DNA of 64,000 nucleotides from NCBI GenBank assembly GCA_023053685.1, contig JALIGW010000001.1:67461740-67525739 (forward strand). Direction: 5' to 3'. The position numbers were made by a program, and so were the translations under genes. Under the pieces are notes generated by a model. It was not told the origin of the DNA and did no database searches. It saw nothing but the letters and a program-made list of their open reading frames with translations. Shown here in pieces: positions 12,421 to 23,910 of the stretch (position 1 is its first letter; every line of letters begins with the position of its first letter). Source of the stretch: Diadophis punctatus similis (taxonomy: Eukaryota > Chordata > Lepidosauria > Squamata > Dipsadidae).

Positions 12421-12957
12421 TATTTTATTTTTATTTATTTATTTATTTTATTTATTTATTTATTTATTTTGACAAGCGTATGTATGATTACAAAGTATAA
12501 ATATGATTGTGAGTACATAAGATGTATAAACATGGTTATGAGTACATAAGATGGTTATGAATTCATGGGGACATTAGGACAGGGACGGTAGGCACGCTTG
12601 TGTGCTTATGCACACCCCTTACAGACCTCTTAGGAATGGGGTGAGGTCAACTGTAGACAGTCTAAGGTTAAAGGTTTGGGGAAGAAACTACAGAGTCAGG
12701 TAAAGTATTCCAGGCATTGACCACTCTGTTGCAATCAAGTTTGGAACAGTTTACGTTAAGTTTGTATCTATTGTGTGCTCATGTATTGTTGCGGTTGAAG
12801 CTGAAGTAGTCATTGACAGGTAGGACATTGTAGCAGATAATTTTGTGTGCTGCACTTAGGTCAGATCGAAGGCGGCGTAGTTCTAAATTTTCTAGGCCCA
12901 AAATTTCAAGTCTGGTGGCATAAGGTATTCTGTTGCGAACAGAGGAGTGGAGATCGA
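12421..12957 (-). mobile_element. L2-like LINE 3' fragment
   Basis: On the minus strand the end of a LINE ORF2 is readable: 'RIPYATRLEILGLENLELRRLRSDL' (positions about 12780-12930), a typical L2/CR1-group C-terminus, followed by a 3' UTR and a (TAAA)n-like tail at 12421-12470 on the opposite strand. The copy is truncated at 12957, where a Tc1-like relic begins. Confidence 0.75.
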
Positions 12958-14250
12958 ACAACGAAAATTTCTGAGAAACTCTGAAAAAGAGTTACTGATG
13001 CTCACCATACTGGAAAAGGTTATAAAACTATTTCCAATGAGTTTAGTCTTTACCAGATTGAGTAACAAATGGAGACAATTTAACACCATTGTTATCCTCT
13101 TCAGGAGTAGTCAATCAAACAAAGTCACACCAACAGTGAAATGTGTAATATTTCAAGAGATCTCAAAGAACCCCAAGATAATGTCTAAGGAACTAAAGAA
13201 CTGTCTTGCATTGGTGAATGACATTGCTCATGAGAGGAAAGCTATACTCTCCAAAAAGAACATTGCTGCCAATCTACAGACTGTGTGCCAAAGATCACAC
13301 AGATAAGCAAGAAGGCTACTAAAATAATGTTCTGTGGATAGATGAAACCACCTTTTGGCTTGAATGAAAAATATTCTATTTGTTGAAAAGCAAAACTGCA
13401 TTCCAGCGTAAGAACCTTATTCAATTTGTTAGCCTGCTTTATTGCCTCTGGACCAGGACGGTTTGCCATCATTATCAGGTGATCTGTCCATGAACTGCAG
13501 CTTGAGAAAGATAACAACCCAAAACACACATGAATGATCTAAGAATAGTTCAGGGGCGGGTTCTTCTTACCTTCTGCTACTGATGCGCATCGCGACGTTG
13601 TGCGCGCACCCTCTCGCGTGATTTTGGCTCTCTGCGCATGCGCAGAAGGACAATTTCACTTCCGCGCATGTGCAGAGAGCCAAAAACCGCAAAAAATTCC
13701 CAAAAAAGATGGCGGCGCGCACGGACCGGCAAAGAAAGCACCGAGTCGTTGCACAATCAGCGGGGCCCTACTGGAATGGTGGAGTGGACCACACTGGTAG
13801 GAACCCACCACTGGAATGGTTCCAATCAGAAGCTGATTTGGGGGGAAGTCCTGACTTTAATCCTATGGTAGACTAGACAAATGTTGTGGGAGGACCCAAA
13901 ATAAGTATTTAATGCAAGGAAACGCATTAATATTTTTGAGTTGCAATTGTTATGTAAGGAGGAAAGGGCTAAAATTCCTCCAAGACTTTGTGCAGGGCTG
14001 ATCAATAGTCATTGGAAACATGTAGTTGTGCTTATTGCTGGGGTGTATGTGTGTGTGTGGCACACCAACAACTGAAAACAATTTTTGCCACACACAAATG
14101 TATAGGTTTAGAACATTTTCCTCAATGAAATGAAAAAGTATGATGTTTTTGATTCATTTATTTAACTGTGTTCTTTTTATTTTAGGTCATTTTTATGCAG
14201 AAATATTGAACATTCAAAAGGGTTTACAAACGTTTAAGCACCACTGCAGA
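12958..14250 (+). pseudogene. Tc1/mariner transposase relic with hAT insertion
   Basis: Decayed transposase segments are readable in order: 'KKNIAA' and a 'DETTFWLE'-like piece (13250-13370), 'SGPGRFAII' (about 13445), the helper phrase 'gtcctgactttaatcctatg' (SPDFNPM, about 13850) and 'ctaaaattcctccaagactt' (13970). The distal end 'tttaagcaccactgcag' (about 14232) matches the right terminus of a Tc1-like family. Stops, frameshifts and a MITE at 13551-13813 break the frame. The left terminus is absent. It was a cut-and-paste transposase and is now dead. Confidence 0.8.
13551..13813. mobile_element. hAT-type MITE (GGTTC/GAACC family), copy 1
   Basis: Ends are CAGGGGCGGGTTC and GGAACCCACCACTG, flanked by the 8-bp repeats 'gaatagtt' (13543-13550) and 'gaatggtt' (13814-13821). 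It sits inside the Tc1-like relic, so it is the younger of the two. It carries a perfect TGCGCATGCGCA palindrome at 13633-13644. Confidence 0.85.
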
Positions 14251-14532
14251 ACTTTCTGTCCCCATTAGATCATGCAACACTGTATTAATATTATCAATAA
14301 TGATTAAATTATTAATTTCTGTAGAAAATAGAAGCTTATGTTGTACAATGCTTAACTACCACAAGGTGAAATTAAAAGCTTTTATTTTTAATTTTACCAC
14401 TAATTATTTTATAACTATTTTTATCATTTTGGGAAAGGTATTTTGGTCTATATAGTTCATTTATATACTGTGCATACAACAAACATAGATTGTATCTAAT
14501 ATAGCCTCTTTAGTAATATGGAATATTAAGTA
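14251..14532. other. Intronic, nothing recognised
   Basis: AT-rich gap between the Tc1-like relic and a MITE. No feature seen. Confidence 0.5.
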
Positions 14533-14914
14533 CAGATGGTCCTTGACTTACAACCATTTGTCTGGTGACCATTCAAAGGTACACCGGCACTGAAAAAAGT
14601 GACTTATGGCGGGTTTTCATATTTATAACAATTGTAACCATTGTTATGAGATCAAAATTCAGGTGCTTGGCAACTGGTAAACATTTAGGGCAGTTGCATT
14701 GTGCTGGGTTATGTATTTATCACTTGTAACCTTCCTAGACAGCTTCTGACAAGCAAAATCAAGAGGGGAAGCCAGATTCACTTAACAGCTGCAGTGATTT
14801 GCTTAGCAACTGTGGCAAAAATGTCATTAAATGAGGGAGAATTAATTTAACAACAGCCTTAATTGCCAATGCAAATTTTGGGCTCAAGTGTGGTTGTAAG
14901 TCGAGGACAATCTG
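14533..14914 (+). mobile_element. Mariner-like MITE with TA target site, copy 2
   Basis: It starts CAGATGGTCCTTGACTTAC and ends GTCGAGGACAATCTG with TA on both sides. The interior aligns with copies 1 and 3. Confidence 0.75.
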
Positions 14915-15109
14915 TATCATTCAAACTTTAAAAGATGGGAACTGAATTTTGCAAGAGACCCATATTTTCTCTAAAGAAAAATAACTTTTATAAGAGACTT
15001 GGGGGGAGAGAGATGCATATAAATGGCGATTCTAAACATACACAAGAGTTATCTTTTGACAAAGAAAGCACTACTCTGAGGAATAAGTCTATGACTTGGA
15101 ATCCTTCTT

Positions 15110-15430
15110 AACTTTTAGATTCTGCTGGAGGGACATACCCTGATTGCAGCCTTATGTGGTGAAACTGTAGCCCTCATTGCTATCTGGTTAGACTTCTGCA
15201 AAGGGCTCTATAAAGTCCTTTAAAGACTTCTGCCCTTAAAAGTTACAGTTAATCCAGGATGCACTGGCCTGTGTGCTGATACTTAGTGTGGGGTCATATT
15301 ACAACTGTGCTTCAGGCTCTGCACTAGCTCCCATCTGCCTTCTAGATAAAATTTAAAATGCTGATTTCCAGCCATAAAGTTGTTGTGGCTTAGCATCTGG
15401 GGATCTGCAGGATCAACTACCCAAGGTAGA
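15110..15430 (+). mobile_element. Very old CR1-group LINE fragment
   Basis: The phrases 'agttaatccaggatgcactg' and 'ttctagataaaatttaaaat' correspond to the CR1 ORF2 region that reads VQNAAAR...LPI..RIQFK in the younger copies. All frames are broken. Confidence 0.5.
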
Positions 15431-16685
15431 ATAGGCCTGGTGGTCATTTTGGGAAATTTTTCTTAAAGCCATTTTGGGGAAGTAAAGGCAACTAAGATTG
15501 AAAGCAATCTTCTCACTAGCAGCCAATGTCCTTTGAAATAACCACCAAAAGAAATTAAATTGACTTATTTGACTGCATCCAGAAAGATGATGAAAATTCA
15601 AAGTGTTTCCTAGAACATTCTATCTTGCATTCATTAGAGGCAAAAAATTTTAATCATATGATTTCATTTAATTCCTTCTAATTTGTATCTTAGATATTTC
15701 CAGTGTTGTTTTCTATTGTATACGCTGCTAAGAATTTGTTTTGATTGGAGTAGGGTATCAATTTTATAGATAAATGATTTTTATTTTAAAAGCGTTGCTC
15801 AAAGCATTTAATATTATCCAACAAATAAAGTTATATCTTCAAGATCCAGCCTGCACATTCTACAATACTTGCATGTCAGATGGTTTATTACTTCTAAATG
15901 TTATATCATTTGTAATGTTATTTATATCTTTCATGATAAGATGCAGGACAAGGCTATGCATTTGTGCATGCACATGAATGAAATGAATGCATATGTTTCC
16001 CAAGCAGCACATGTAATTTTGTAGTATGGATCAGAGAGTCATGAAGCTGCTTCAAGGGTATACAGTATGCCAGTGGATTGGTATATAATTTTAATATTTA
16101 ATTAAAAGTAATTTACAGATCTATGAAAATGACATTCTTCCCACAAACAAATATATAAGTATCTTCTTCAAGTAGTCGCATAATAGTCTATTTGAAATTT
16201 CAGCATGCATTCCAGCAGAAAACATACTAAGCTAAGCTCAGACATAATTTAATTTTGGGTCAATTTGTCTTTGAATGTTTTAATTATTGTTCCATGACAG
16301 AAAATAAAGTGCTCCAATGGTGGCTGAAACATATCTATAATTATATATTACAGTGCTTAATAAGCAATATACCAGTCATATGAGATTTTTTTAATGATGA
16401 AAATTACCAAACATAATCATTTCCATTCTGGATATGTACAGTAGTTATACATTGTATGAAACATGCCTGCATATATTCTAGTTTATTACTATCCTAAACA
16501 TTTGAAACCCATTAGTAAATCACAAATACTTCATTTGCTAGAACTGTTGCCAACAAGCGTATGATAACATTGCTGACACTGTTGCCAACAAGCATGCAGT
16601 GATTTATAGCCAATTATATATTAGATATTTAAGGTAATATGCTATAAATAATACAGAAGTCATTTACTAGTGAATACTGACTTAC
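15431..16685. other. CRIM1 intron 2, 5' part
   Basis: Intronic sequence directly downstream of exon 2. The donor reads GAAG|GTAAG on the minus strand. No other feature recognised. Confidence 0.6.
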
Positions 16686-16856
16686 CTTCAATCTTTTTTA
16701 AAGCTGACAGGCAAGTATCCCGGCTTGGAAACTCAAAGGGATTACTACAGGTCCTAATAGTATCACATTCGCATTTTCCATTGATTATATTGCAGCCTGT
16801 TATGAGGTTTTCATTGCAAGGCTCAAATCCAAGTAGCTGATCATCCCAGTTTTCAT
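16686..16856 (-). CDS. CRIM1: CRIM1 exon 2 (cysteine-rich motor neuron 1), partial CDS
   Basis: A 171-bp exon on the minus strand, with acceptor 'ttttggttttttag' before 16856 and donor GAAG|GTAAG after 16686. Joined to exon 1 in phase 1 it encodes residues about 119-175, DENWDDQLLGFEPCNENLI... to ...CLSALKKIE, and leaves one base for the next codon. The six cysteines (132, 140, 147, 149, 155, 167) and the phrases PCNENLI, GCNIINGKCEC and TCSNPFEFPS are those of vertebrate CRIM1 between the IGFBP-like domain and the first cysteine-rich repeat. From memory the human protein reads NWTDDQ here, so this one seems to lack a single residue. CRIM1 is a type I membrane protein that binds BMP and VEGF family ligands and modulates their processing and delivery. 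Later exons are beyond the left edge. Confidence 0.95.
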
Positions 16857-17679
16857 CTAAAAACCAAAATGAAACAACTATAATACTGGTAACTTATTGA
16901 TTTGTTTTATTTAATTCTTTTTTTGCCAAATACTGCACCAAGCATCTCAATACAAATATTAAACTCAGTTTTAAAGCTCCTGTTACAAGATTCTATAACC
17001 GCATATCCCCAGTTCACATTATTATCATTGAACCATGTTTTTAAAAAAATGTGAACTTGGACTTTTCCAATTAACATCAAAATTTGAGAACCCTGGGTGT
17101 CTTGTTTAAAGAATGCATTCCTAGCACTTGTAACAGAATAGAAAATACAAAAATCCAAAACATTCCGGGGACTACTGTAAAGTGTAGCAATCAAGTCATC
17201 TCAACTGAATAAGAAGTTGCTATCATTCCAGATGTTTGATAATCCCATCTGATAAGAGTCCCTGTGAAAGAGGTCTAGATGGTTTTAACACAGCTGTTTT
17301 CAAGACAATGCTATTGTTTCAATCAAGCTATGATGCAATAAACCAGCAGTCATTTTCGGACGTATTTCCCTCCAGGTAAATTAAGATAGATCATAAATTT
17401 GAATCCGCCGCCTCAGTTATGGACCCTGAAGCAATATTAGCTGCTCACTCACTTGAATTCCTCATCTAGTGTTGATATAATTTTTCCCAGTGATTCCTCA
17501 AATCAGAGCTGAAAAGAAATCTTACATACAATATGAAGTTACTATTACAAAAGGCATCTGTATCAGGATTAGAAGCCACCATAACATTAATTAAAACTAG
17601 TTACACTATCTCAACTCTACACATACAAGAACGTGATATAGAAAAGCAGCCCTAAGTAGCCCATAATCTCTACATCTGA
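16857..17679. other. CRIM1 intron 1, 3' end, no other gene
   Basis: Intronic sequence upstream of exon 2 on the minus strand. No repeat boundary or RNA gene recognised. Confidence 0.5.
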
Positions 17680-17925
17680 TCCTCGTTTTAACTATCACAA
17701 TTGGGACTGGCGACTTGATTATTAAGTAAATGGGTCACTAAGTGAAAGAGCTACTGCTCATGATCTTACTTTAATGTTCATTTGCTTTACAGACTTGCAA
17801 AGGTCTTAAATGCGAGGACTGATTGCAAAGTCACTTTTCCATTACCATTTTAACTATGAATGGCCATGAAAAAGAGCTATATGTAAGACTACAGCAGTTA
17901 CAAAGGCAAGCTCCCTAGGTAACAA
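17680..17925 (-). mobile_element. Degenerate mariner-like MITE
   Basis: Phrases such as 'aactatcacaattggga' and 'ggtcactaagtgaaag' match decayed parts of the mariner-like MITE family, in reverse orientation. The ends are lost. Confidence 0.45.
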
Positions 17926-17934
17926 TGAGTCAGT

Positions 17935-18045
17935 GACTCTCTCTTAGCCCAACCTATTTTACAGGATTATTGCAGGAGGGGGGGAAGAGGGAGCTTTATG
18001 TATGACACCAAATGAAAAGCAAAATATAAATCAAATAAGAAGATA
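17935..18045 (+). mobile_element. 3' part of a MIR-like SINE
   Basis: 'cttagcccaacctattttac' and then 'aaaagcaaaatataaatc' match the 3' half of the MIR-like SINE seen at 58755-58920. Truncated and diverged. Confidence 0.45.
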
Positions 18046-18810
18046 AATAAATGGTACAGGTCATATGTATCACAAACCATAAAGAAAGATGGGCAGGACT
18101 GCAAAACTGAGCAGGTTTCAATTCAGCAATTTGACTTTGGAAACAGCCCAATTTAACTGTGGTTAAACCAGGTAGGTTTTGATACAATTTGGAAAACAAA
18201 CTCAAGTGAGAGCTAGAAACTCAAACATTTCTAATTCTCATTTGCTACTGTAGGAAACCAACAAAGGTCTGTACTTTTTCCCTAAGTAGGATTGGATACA
18301 ATCCACAGAACCAATACTCTTTGGAGGATAAGGTGCTTTCCTCTTTTCAGAAGAATAAGTAGAAGGATTTGGAAATTTTAAATTAGAATAAAAAAAAACA
18401 ATTCCATAATTTTGTCTGTGGACTTAAGTAGCTGATTCTTCAGAAATAACTACCTGAAGGCATGAAGTCTACCCAAATTCAGACAGTCACATTTTTTAAT
18501 GCAGAGGAAACCATTGTTTGGGTGGACAGTTAAAAATAAAAATTCAGTAATTCCCTTCTCTAAATTGTTGGATGGACAAATCATACATAGAACACTCATA
18601 TGATAGCTGACAAATGAGTAGGAAACTGCAAAATTATAGCATAATATGTACAGGGGGTTTTGTGCTATCATCAACTTTGAATTTAAAGTGGGAGTGAGAA
18701 CACAATGGCACAGCTTTTCAAACTCACACTCTAGTTAGTTATATGGGAAATTTCTACTGCCTTGCTGAAGCTGATGCACAAGTACACATTGCATATGGTG
18801 CGTATTCATA
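18046..18810. other. CRIM1 intron 1, nothing recognised
   Basis: AT-rich intronic sequence with only short uninformative frames. Confidence 0.5.
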
Positions 18811-19192
18811 CAGGTAGTCTTTGACTTACAACAGTTCATTTAGTGACCGTTCAAAGTTATAACGGTACTGAAATATGTGACTTATGACCATGTTTCACAG
18901 TTATGACCTTTGCAGAAGCCCCATAATCATGTGATTAAAATTCAGATGCTTGGCAACTTGTTCAGATTTATGACCGTTGCTGTATCCCAAGGTCACATGA
19001 TCACCTTATGCGACCTTCTCACAAGCGAAGTCAGATTCATTTAACTGGACTAATAACTTATCAACTGCAGTGATTCACTTAACAACTGTGGCAAGAAAAG
19101 TTGTAAAAATGAGGCAAAACTCACTTAACTAATGTCTCACTTAACAGTAGAAATTTTGGGCTCAATTGTGGTCATAAGTTGAGGACTACCTG
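18811..19192 (+). mobile_element. Mariner-like MITE with TA target site, copy 3
   Basis: The best preserved copy. Ends CAGGTAGTCTTTGACTTAC and AAGTTGAGGACTACCTG are inverted repeats, with TA immediately outside both. The interior carries 'tagtgaccgttcaaagtta' and 'gattcacttaacaactgtgg'. Confidence 0.8.
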
Positions 19193-19949
19193 TATATGCC
19201 TGAACTGAGTGATCCCATAAGTCTAAAGAGCTGATAATGTAGCACCAGTTTCTTACCAATATAATAAGTGATATGTAATAGAATTCAAAAGAGCCATCCT
19301 ATGAACCCAAATTTGCTCTCTTTCTTTGGATCTTGCCTTTGCTTCTGGGAAACTAGAGATTAAAAGGATAACGCATGTTCTAATTTGTCTGATTTTCCAG
19401 CTTCTAGGGGGATTGATGTTGCCTTTTAAGTGCAAAGAAGATGGAGGTGAGGTACTGTCCTCTTAAGGATCCTGGGTGTCCAGATCTATTCTGCAATGTA
19501 GGCAAATTACATATATTTTTTATTATTAGTTTTATTTATTATTAAATTTGCTTGCTGACCATCTTGCTTTGAAGCAGTAGATATATTTAAATCTACCACC
19601 ATTTCAAAATGATTATAACAACAATTTGCATCTTCTGCATTGATCTAGAACTGCCCGAATTGTACATTTTTATCAACTTTCTGGCTGTAAAATCTGCTGA
19701 AAACTGTGCTTTCTCTTCTTACCCATAATATTGCCCCCTTTTCATACAAATTTCTAGAGCTGCAGATTAGGTCTTCTTACTGTGTCAGTTGCTTCAAGAC
19801 AGAGTTCATCAGATAATTCCAAATCTAAAATGATACGGCCTGCAAATGCCTCTTCCAGTCCCAGACATTTAATGTTAACTGCTCTCTCCTAGATTCTCAC
19901 TAACTCCAAGCTCAAAACACAGGGCTCCCTTCCCCCTTAGCAAATGACA
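19193..19949. other. CRIM1 intron 1, nothing recognised
   Basis: Intronic sequence. No gene or clear repeat seen. Confidence 0.5.
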
Positions 19950-20180
19950 GTTCTGGCAGTTGGAGTATCCCCGTGGTCATGTGATCACCAGAGGGGTGCT
20001 TGGCAACCAACGTCCCCACAACCAAACTTAATTGGAAACCAGCAGGGAAGGTCACAAATGGTGATCATGTGAACTGCAGGGCACTGCAACCATTGTAAAG
20101 TATGATCTGGTTGCCAAGCACCCAAATCATAATCATATGACCACATATGACAACTGCTCAAGGTTCAAGGACAGATTGTA
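19950..20180 (-). mobile_element. Degenerate mariner-like MITE
   Basis: 'ggtcatgtgatcacc', 'tgcttggcaacc' and the end 'caaggacagattgta' match parts of the mariner-like MITE family. Heavily diverged. Confidence 0.45.
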
Positions 20181-20279
20181 TTGTAACATTCTTTAAATAA
20201 ACAGGACAGATTTAAGAAAGAAAATCAGTTTGAACAAGTGCTAACGGAACAATGAATGGACTCTATTCTACATTCACTA

Positions 20280-21230
20280 AATTCCGATTTCTAATACTTT
20301 CGCCAGTTCTGCAACTGCACTTCAAGAAAGATAATATCTTGTAGATATTTGGGTATCATTTTCAATGCTTCAGGTAGTTGACATTCTCATTATCAGGCCT
20401 CCCAAATAAAAACTGAGAAAGCTTTGTCAGGAATAATAAAATTCTGGCATACAATATAGGTCAACATATCCTCCAATCCTAAATTTTCAACAACAAAAAA
20501 AAAAAAACCAAGTTAGTTCCTTACTTTTCATAAGCAGTAGAGTTATGGAAATTTCTACTTCATTATAATATGAAATTCTTTCAAATCAAACTCCTAAGAA
20601 TTATTTTAGGTATACCTAATGGTACTCCTACCCCCTTTCTCTATGCTGAAATTGGTAGACACATAATTAAAGCTAAAACAATTGTAAGGACATTTAATTA
20701 TTGGGCTAGACTTCTCTCACTACCCGATGCCTCCTGGAGAAAATGATTTTTTCCCACTCTTTCCTGCACTAGTTGATTTACATTTTTATCCAATCATTTG
20801 TATTTTTTTTTAGTTTTTCTCCAGAATTCTTTTTAAATTCAAGTAATGCTAATAATAATTTATTATTTTAAAAAAGGATGCTGGATGCCTTTGCCCTTGC
20901 CCTCCCAAATTGTTTAAATTATCACACAAAATTAAGTGCTTATTGATATGCACTTAATAAAACCAAAATCAAATGCGATCATTATCTCAAATTTGTTACA
21001 GTGCCATCCTTTCGAGAGACACTTACAAGACTATGCTCCAGTAAATTGCATCAACAAATAGAGAGGGCCAATTTCTTAATATCCTATATGAGCTTCCAAT
21101 GCACATTCCACTTTCTTTACTCCAAAGAATTATAGAAGATTTTACATATTATTTATTGTACTGCCCTATTTCCACTTCAGAATGTAGAAAATTCTGGAGC
21201 TCCTCTTGATACAAAAATCATTTTGACATG
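20280..21230 (+). pseudogene. Old LINE reverse-transcriptase C-terminal relic
   Basis: Broken frames on the plus strand read like the C-terminal part of a non-LTR ORF2: 'YLGIIFNAS' at about 20345, a 'KALSGIIKFW' piece at about 20420 and 'FQIKLLRIILGIPNGTP...YAEIGRHIIKAKTI' at about 20580-20690. I cannot assign the clade. Stops and frameshifts are many. Confidence 0.5.
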
Positions 21231-21413
21231 ATTCATATTAAACTGAATATCTAATGAATTTAGATAGGGAAACAGTACTATGAAAATTAGCAAGTTTTAT
21301 ATGGGATGCTGCTAAACGGAGAGAATATTTTATCAAAGGTTCCTAATATTTTCTAATATTTCACTTCTACAATACCATTTTAATATTTTTATATATTTTT
21401 GAACATTGTAGTG

Positions 21414-21671
21414 CAGAGCTCCCCAACCTTTCCGGTGGAGGGGATGGAGAGAGGCAATGGTTCGGCACGAGCGGCCGGCAAGCATGCGCAGCTCCATTTG
21501 TGTGAGTGGTGAGCATACACACCAACCGTTCATGCAAATGGAGTGTGCATGAATGCGCTTGTTCGCTACTCATGCAAGTAGGAATGCGTGTGCACCCGCC
21601 ATTTCCGCGGCCCGGTTGCAAACACCTCACAACCCATTAGTAGGTCAGGGTCCAGAAGTTGGGGACCCCTG
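21414..21671. mobile_element. hAT MITE with CCCCAACC ends
   Basis: Ends are CAGAGCTCCCCAACC and TTGGGGACCCCTG. The 8-bp flanks 'ttgtagtg' and 'ttttagtg' differ at one base. The same terminal family occurs at 40324-40514. Confidence 0.75.
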
Positions 21672-22006
21672 TTTTAGTGTATTTTATTAATGTTTGGTCA
21701 CTTCTCTGCAGGTTCTATATCATTTGTTAAGACCAGTGGTGAAAACACTAAATAAATTATTGATTAATTGATTGACTTAGCAAGTGCTAAAGGAACAGAT
21801 TAATTGTCCATAAACATTCTGAATATCCCAATTCAGATCTAATCCCTTTTGATAAAATCCTGCTTCCAAAGAGCCATGACCAGATGAATGCAGACGAAAG
21901 ACCAACACAAACTGTTCAGTGAACTGAACAGTAGGTTTGGGTTGCTTTGTGCCTAAATCAAAAGCATGCTTGTTTTGCAGTTGTTTTGACCTTGTCCAAA
22001 GTGATA
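21672..22006. other. CRIM1 intron 1, nothing recognised
   Basis: Gap between two DNA transposon copies. No gene seen. Confidence 0.5.
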
Positions 22007-22173
22007 CAGAGGGGAGCAGCTGAGTTTCCCGCACTGCGCATGAGCCACCATCTTGTTTTTGGCTTTTTTAAAAAAAATTGGCACTGCACGCAAAGCACGC
22101 ACACACACGCTCCGCGCGGCCATGCAATGTGGGAGGAAGCAAACTGGCAGTGAGGTAAGTTAGAACCCACCCG
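22007..22173. mobile_element. hAT-type MITE (GGTTC/GAACC family), copy 2
   Basis: The right part 'gaggtaagttagaaccca' and the interior 'gccaccatcttgtttttggc' match the MITEs at 25000-25223 and 45016-45396. The left end may be 'cagagggga' at 22007. The right end abuts a TG microsatellite, so no target duplication can be read. Confidence 0.6.
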
Positions 22174-22222
22174 ATATGTGTGTGTGTGTGTGTGTGTGTG
22201 CGTGTGCGCGCGCTCTCTCTCT
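22174..22222. repeat. TG and CT microsatellite
   Basis: About 13 TG units followed by CG-interrupted and CT units, between a MITE and a LINE. Confidence 0.9.
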
Positions 22223-23265
22223 CCACTTCTCTCTATATACCAATGACTGTATCTCAAAAGATCCCTATGCTAAAGTACTGAAGCTTGCAGATGATACAAC
22301 AGTGATTGGTCTCATTCGAGACAATGATGAATCTGCATACAGACGGGAGGTTGAACAACTAGCCTTATGATGCAACCAGAACCACCTTAAACTAAATACA
22401 CTCAAAACTGTAGAAATGGTAGTAGATTTTAGGAGAAACCCTCCTATACTACCACCTCTTACAATACTAGACAACACAGTATCAACAGTAGAGTCCTTCA
22501 AGTTTCTAAGTTGAAGTATCTCAAGTATCTCAAGACTTAAAATGGACACCTAACATCGAAAACATCATCAAAAAAGCACAATAAAGAATGTTCTTTCTGC
22601 GCCAATTCAGAAAGCTCAAACTGCCCAAAGAGCTGCTGATTCAGTTCTACAGAGGAATTATTGAGTCTGTCATCTGCACCTCTGTAACTGTCTGGTTTGG
22701 CTCTGTAACTAAACAAGACAAACACAGACTTCAACGGATAATTAGAACTTCAGGAAAAAAAATTGCTAACAACCTGCCTTCCATTGACAACCTATATACT
22801 GCACTAGTCAAAAAGAGGGCTGAGAAAATATCTACAGACCCCTCACAACCTGGACATAAATTGTTTCAACTTCTACCTTCAAAACGACGCTATAGGGCTC
22901 TGCACACCAGAACAAGACGACAGAAGGACAGTTTTTCCCCAAATGCCATCACTCTGCTAAACAACTAATTCTCACAACACTGTCAAATTATCTACTAAGA
23001 CTGTATTACTATTATTCTTCTCATCCTTACTAGTACCTATCTCTTCCCACTTATGGCTATATCCATGTTGCTTGTATCTTTACATTGTTTTTATTGCTTC
23101 CTAGTATGATTTGATTGCTTATTAGTACCCTATGACTATCACTAAGTGTTGTATCTTATGATTCTTGATGAATATATTTTATTTTTTCTTTATGTACACT
23201 GAGAGCATATGCACCAAAGACAAATTCCTTGTGTGTCCAATCACACTTGGCCAATAAAGAATTAT
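22223..23265 (+). mobile_element. Rex1-like (CR1/L2-group) LINE, 5'-truncated
   Basis: The copy begins in the RT domain, runs through the ORF2 C-terminus and ends with AATAAA-containing 'ggccaataaagaatta' before an AATAG array. It is truncated at the 5' side. It is sense to the plus strand and antisense to CRIM1. Confidence 0.8.
22245..22968 (+). pseudogene. Rex1-like LINE ORF2 C-terminus, broken
   Basis: The motif C region reads 'KLADDTTVIGLIRDNDESAYRREVEQL', followed after stops and a frameshift by an open stretch at 22588-22968: 'FRKLKLPKELLIQFYRGIIESVICTS...' through 'RRYRALHTRTRRQKDSF'. This block is typical of Rex1-like LINEs of fish and squamates. The first residue of the usual F/YADD box is Leu here. 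Confidence 0.8.
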
Positions 23266-23406
23266 TCTATTCTATTCTATTCTATTCTATTCTATTCTAT
23301 TCTATTCTATTCTATTCTATTCTATTCTATTCTATTCTATTCTATTCTTCTATTCTATTCTATTCTATTCTATTCTATTCTATTCTAGTCTAGTCTAGTC
23401 TAGTCT
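23266..23406. repeat. (TTCTA)n pentanucleotide microsatellite
   Basis: About 28 units of TTCTA/TCTAT with one slipped unit near 23347 and a final set of GTCTA variants. It begins directly at the 3' end of the LINE, as expected if it grew from the LINE's own tail. Confidence 0.95.
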
Positions 23407-23639
23407 ATATACAGTATTAATCAAAACTAGATTTAAGTTTTAATTTGTTTTTCCAGATAGCTATCTCTAGGAAAAATAGTTTAGGCATCCTAAAACAGAC
23501 ATTGATATATCTTCCTCCCAGTGAAAGATCTTGAATTATGAATATATAACAATATTTTTAAGCAAAACTTCAGAGTTTTGTGAAGCTATATTTTCCAGTG
23601 TAATACTTTGCAGTGAACTCTATTAAACGGAATGGAACT

Positions 23640-23910
23640 GTTTATAAGGCCTTTGTGTGTTCAATAGGTCTTGGCAACATCACGTGACTATGCTGCTTAG
23701 CAACAGCAATTGTGGCAATTCCAGGTTATCAGTGTTATGCAAATCACTGGGGGTCATTAAGTGAAAACTTCATGTAATTGTGACTTCTGACTTCCTACTA
23801 GTCTTGTCGTTGACTTTGCTTGTGGGAAACTGGCAGAGAACATAACAAATTGCAATCCCATGACTGTGGCAATACAAAGCAATTGGAACTTTGAGGACCT
23901 ATTGTAAATA
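23640..23910 (-). mobile_element. Degenerate mariner-like MITE
   Basis: 'gtcattaagtgaaaact', 'ttgactttgcttgtgggaa' and 'ggaactttgaggacctattg' are decayed family segments. Ends lost. Confidence 0.4.
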
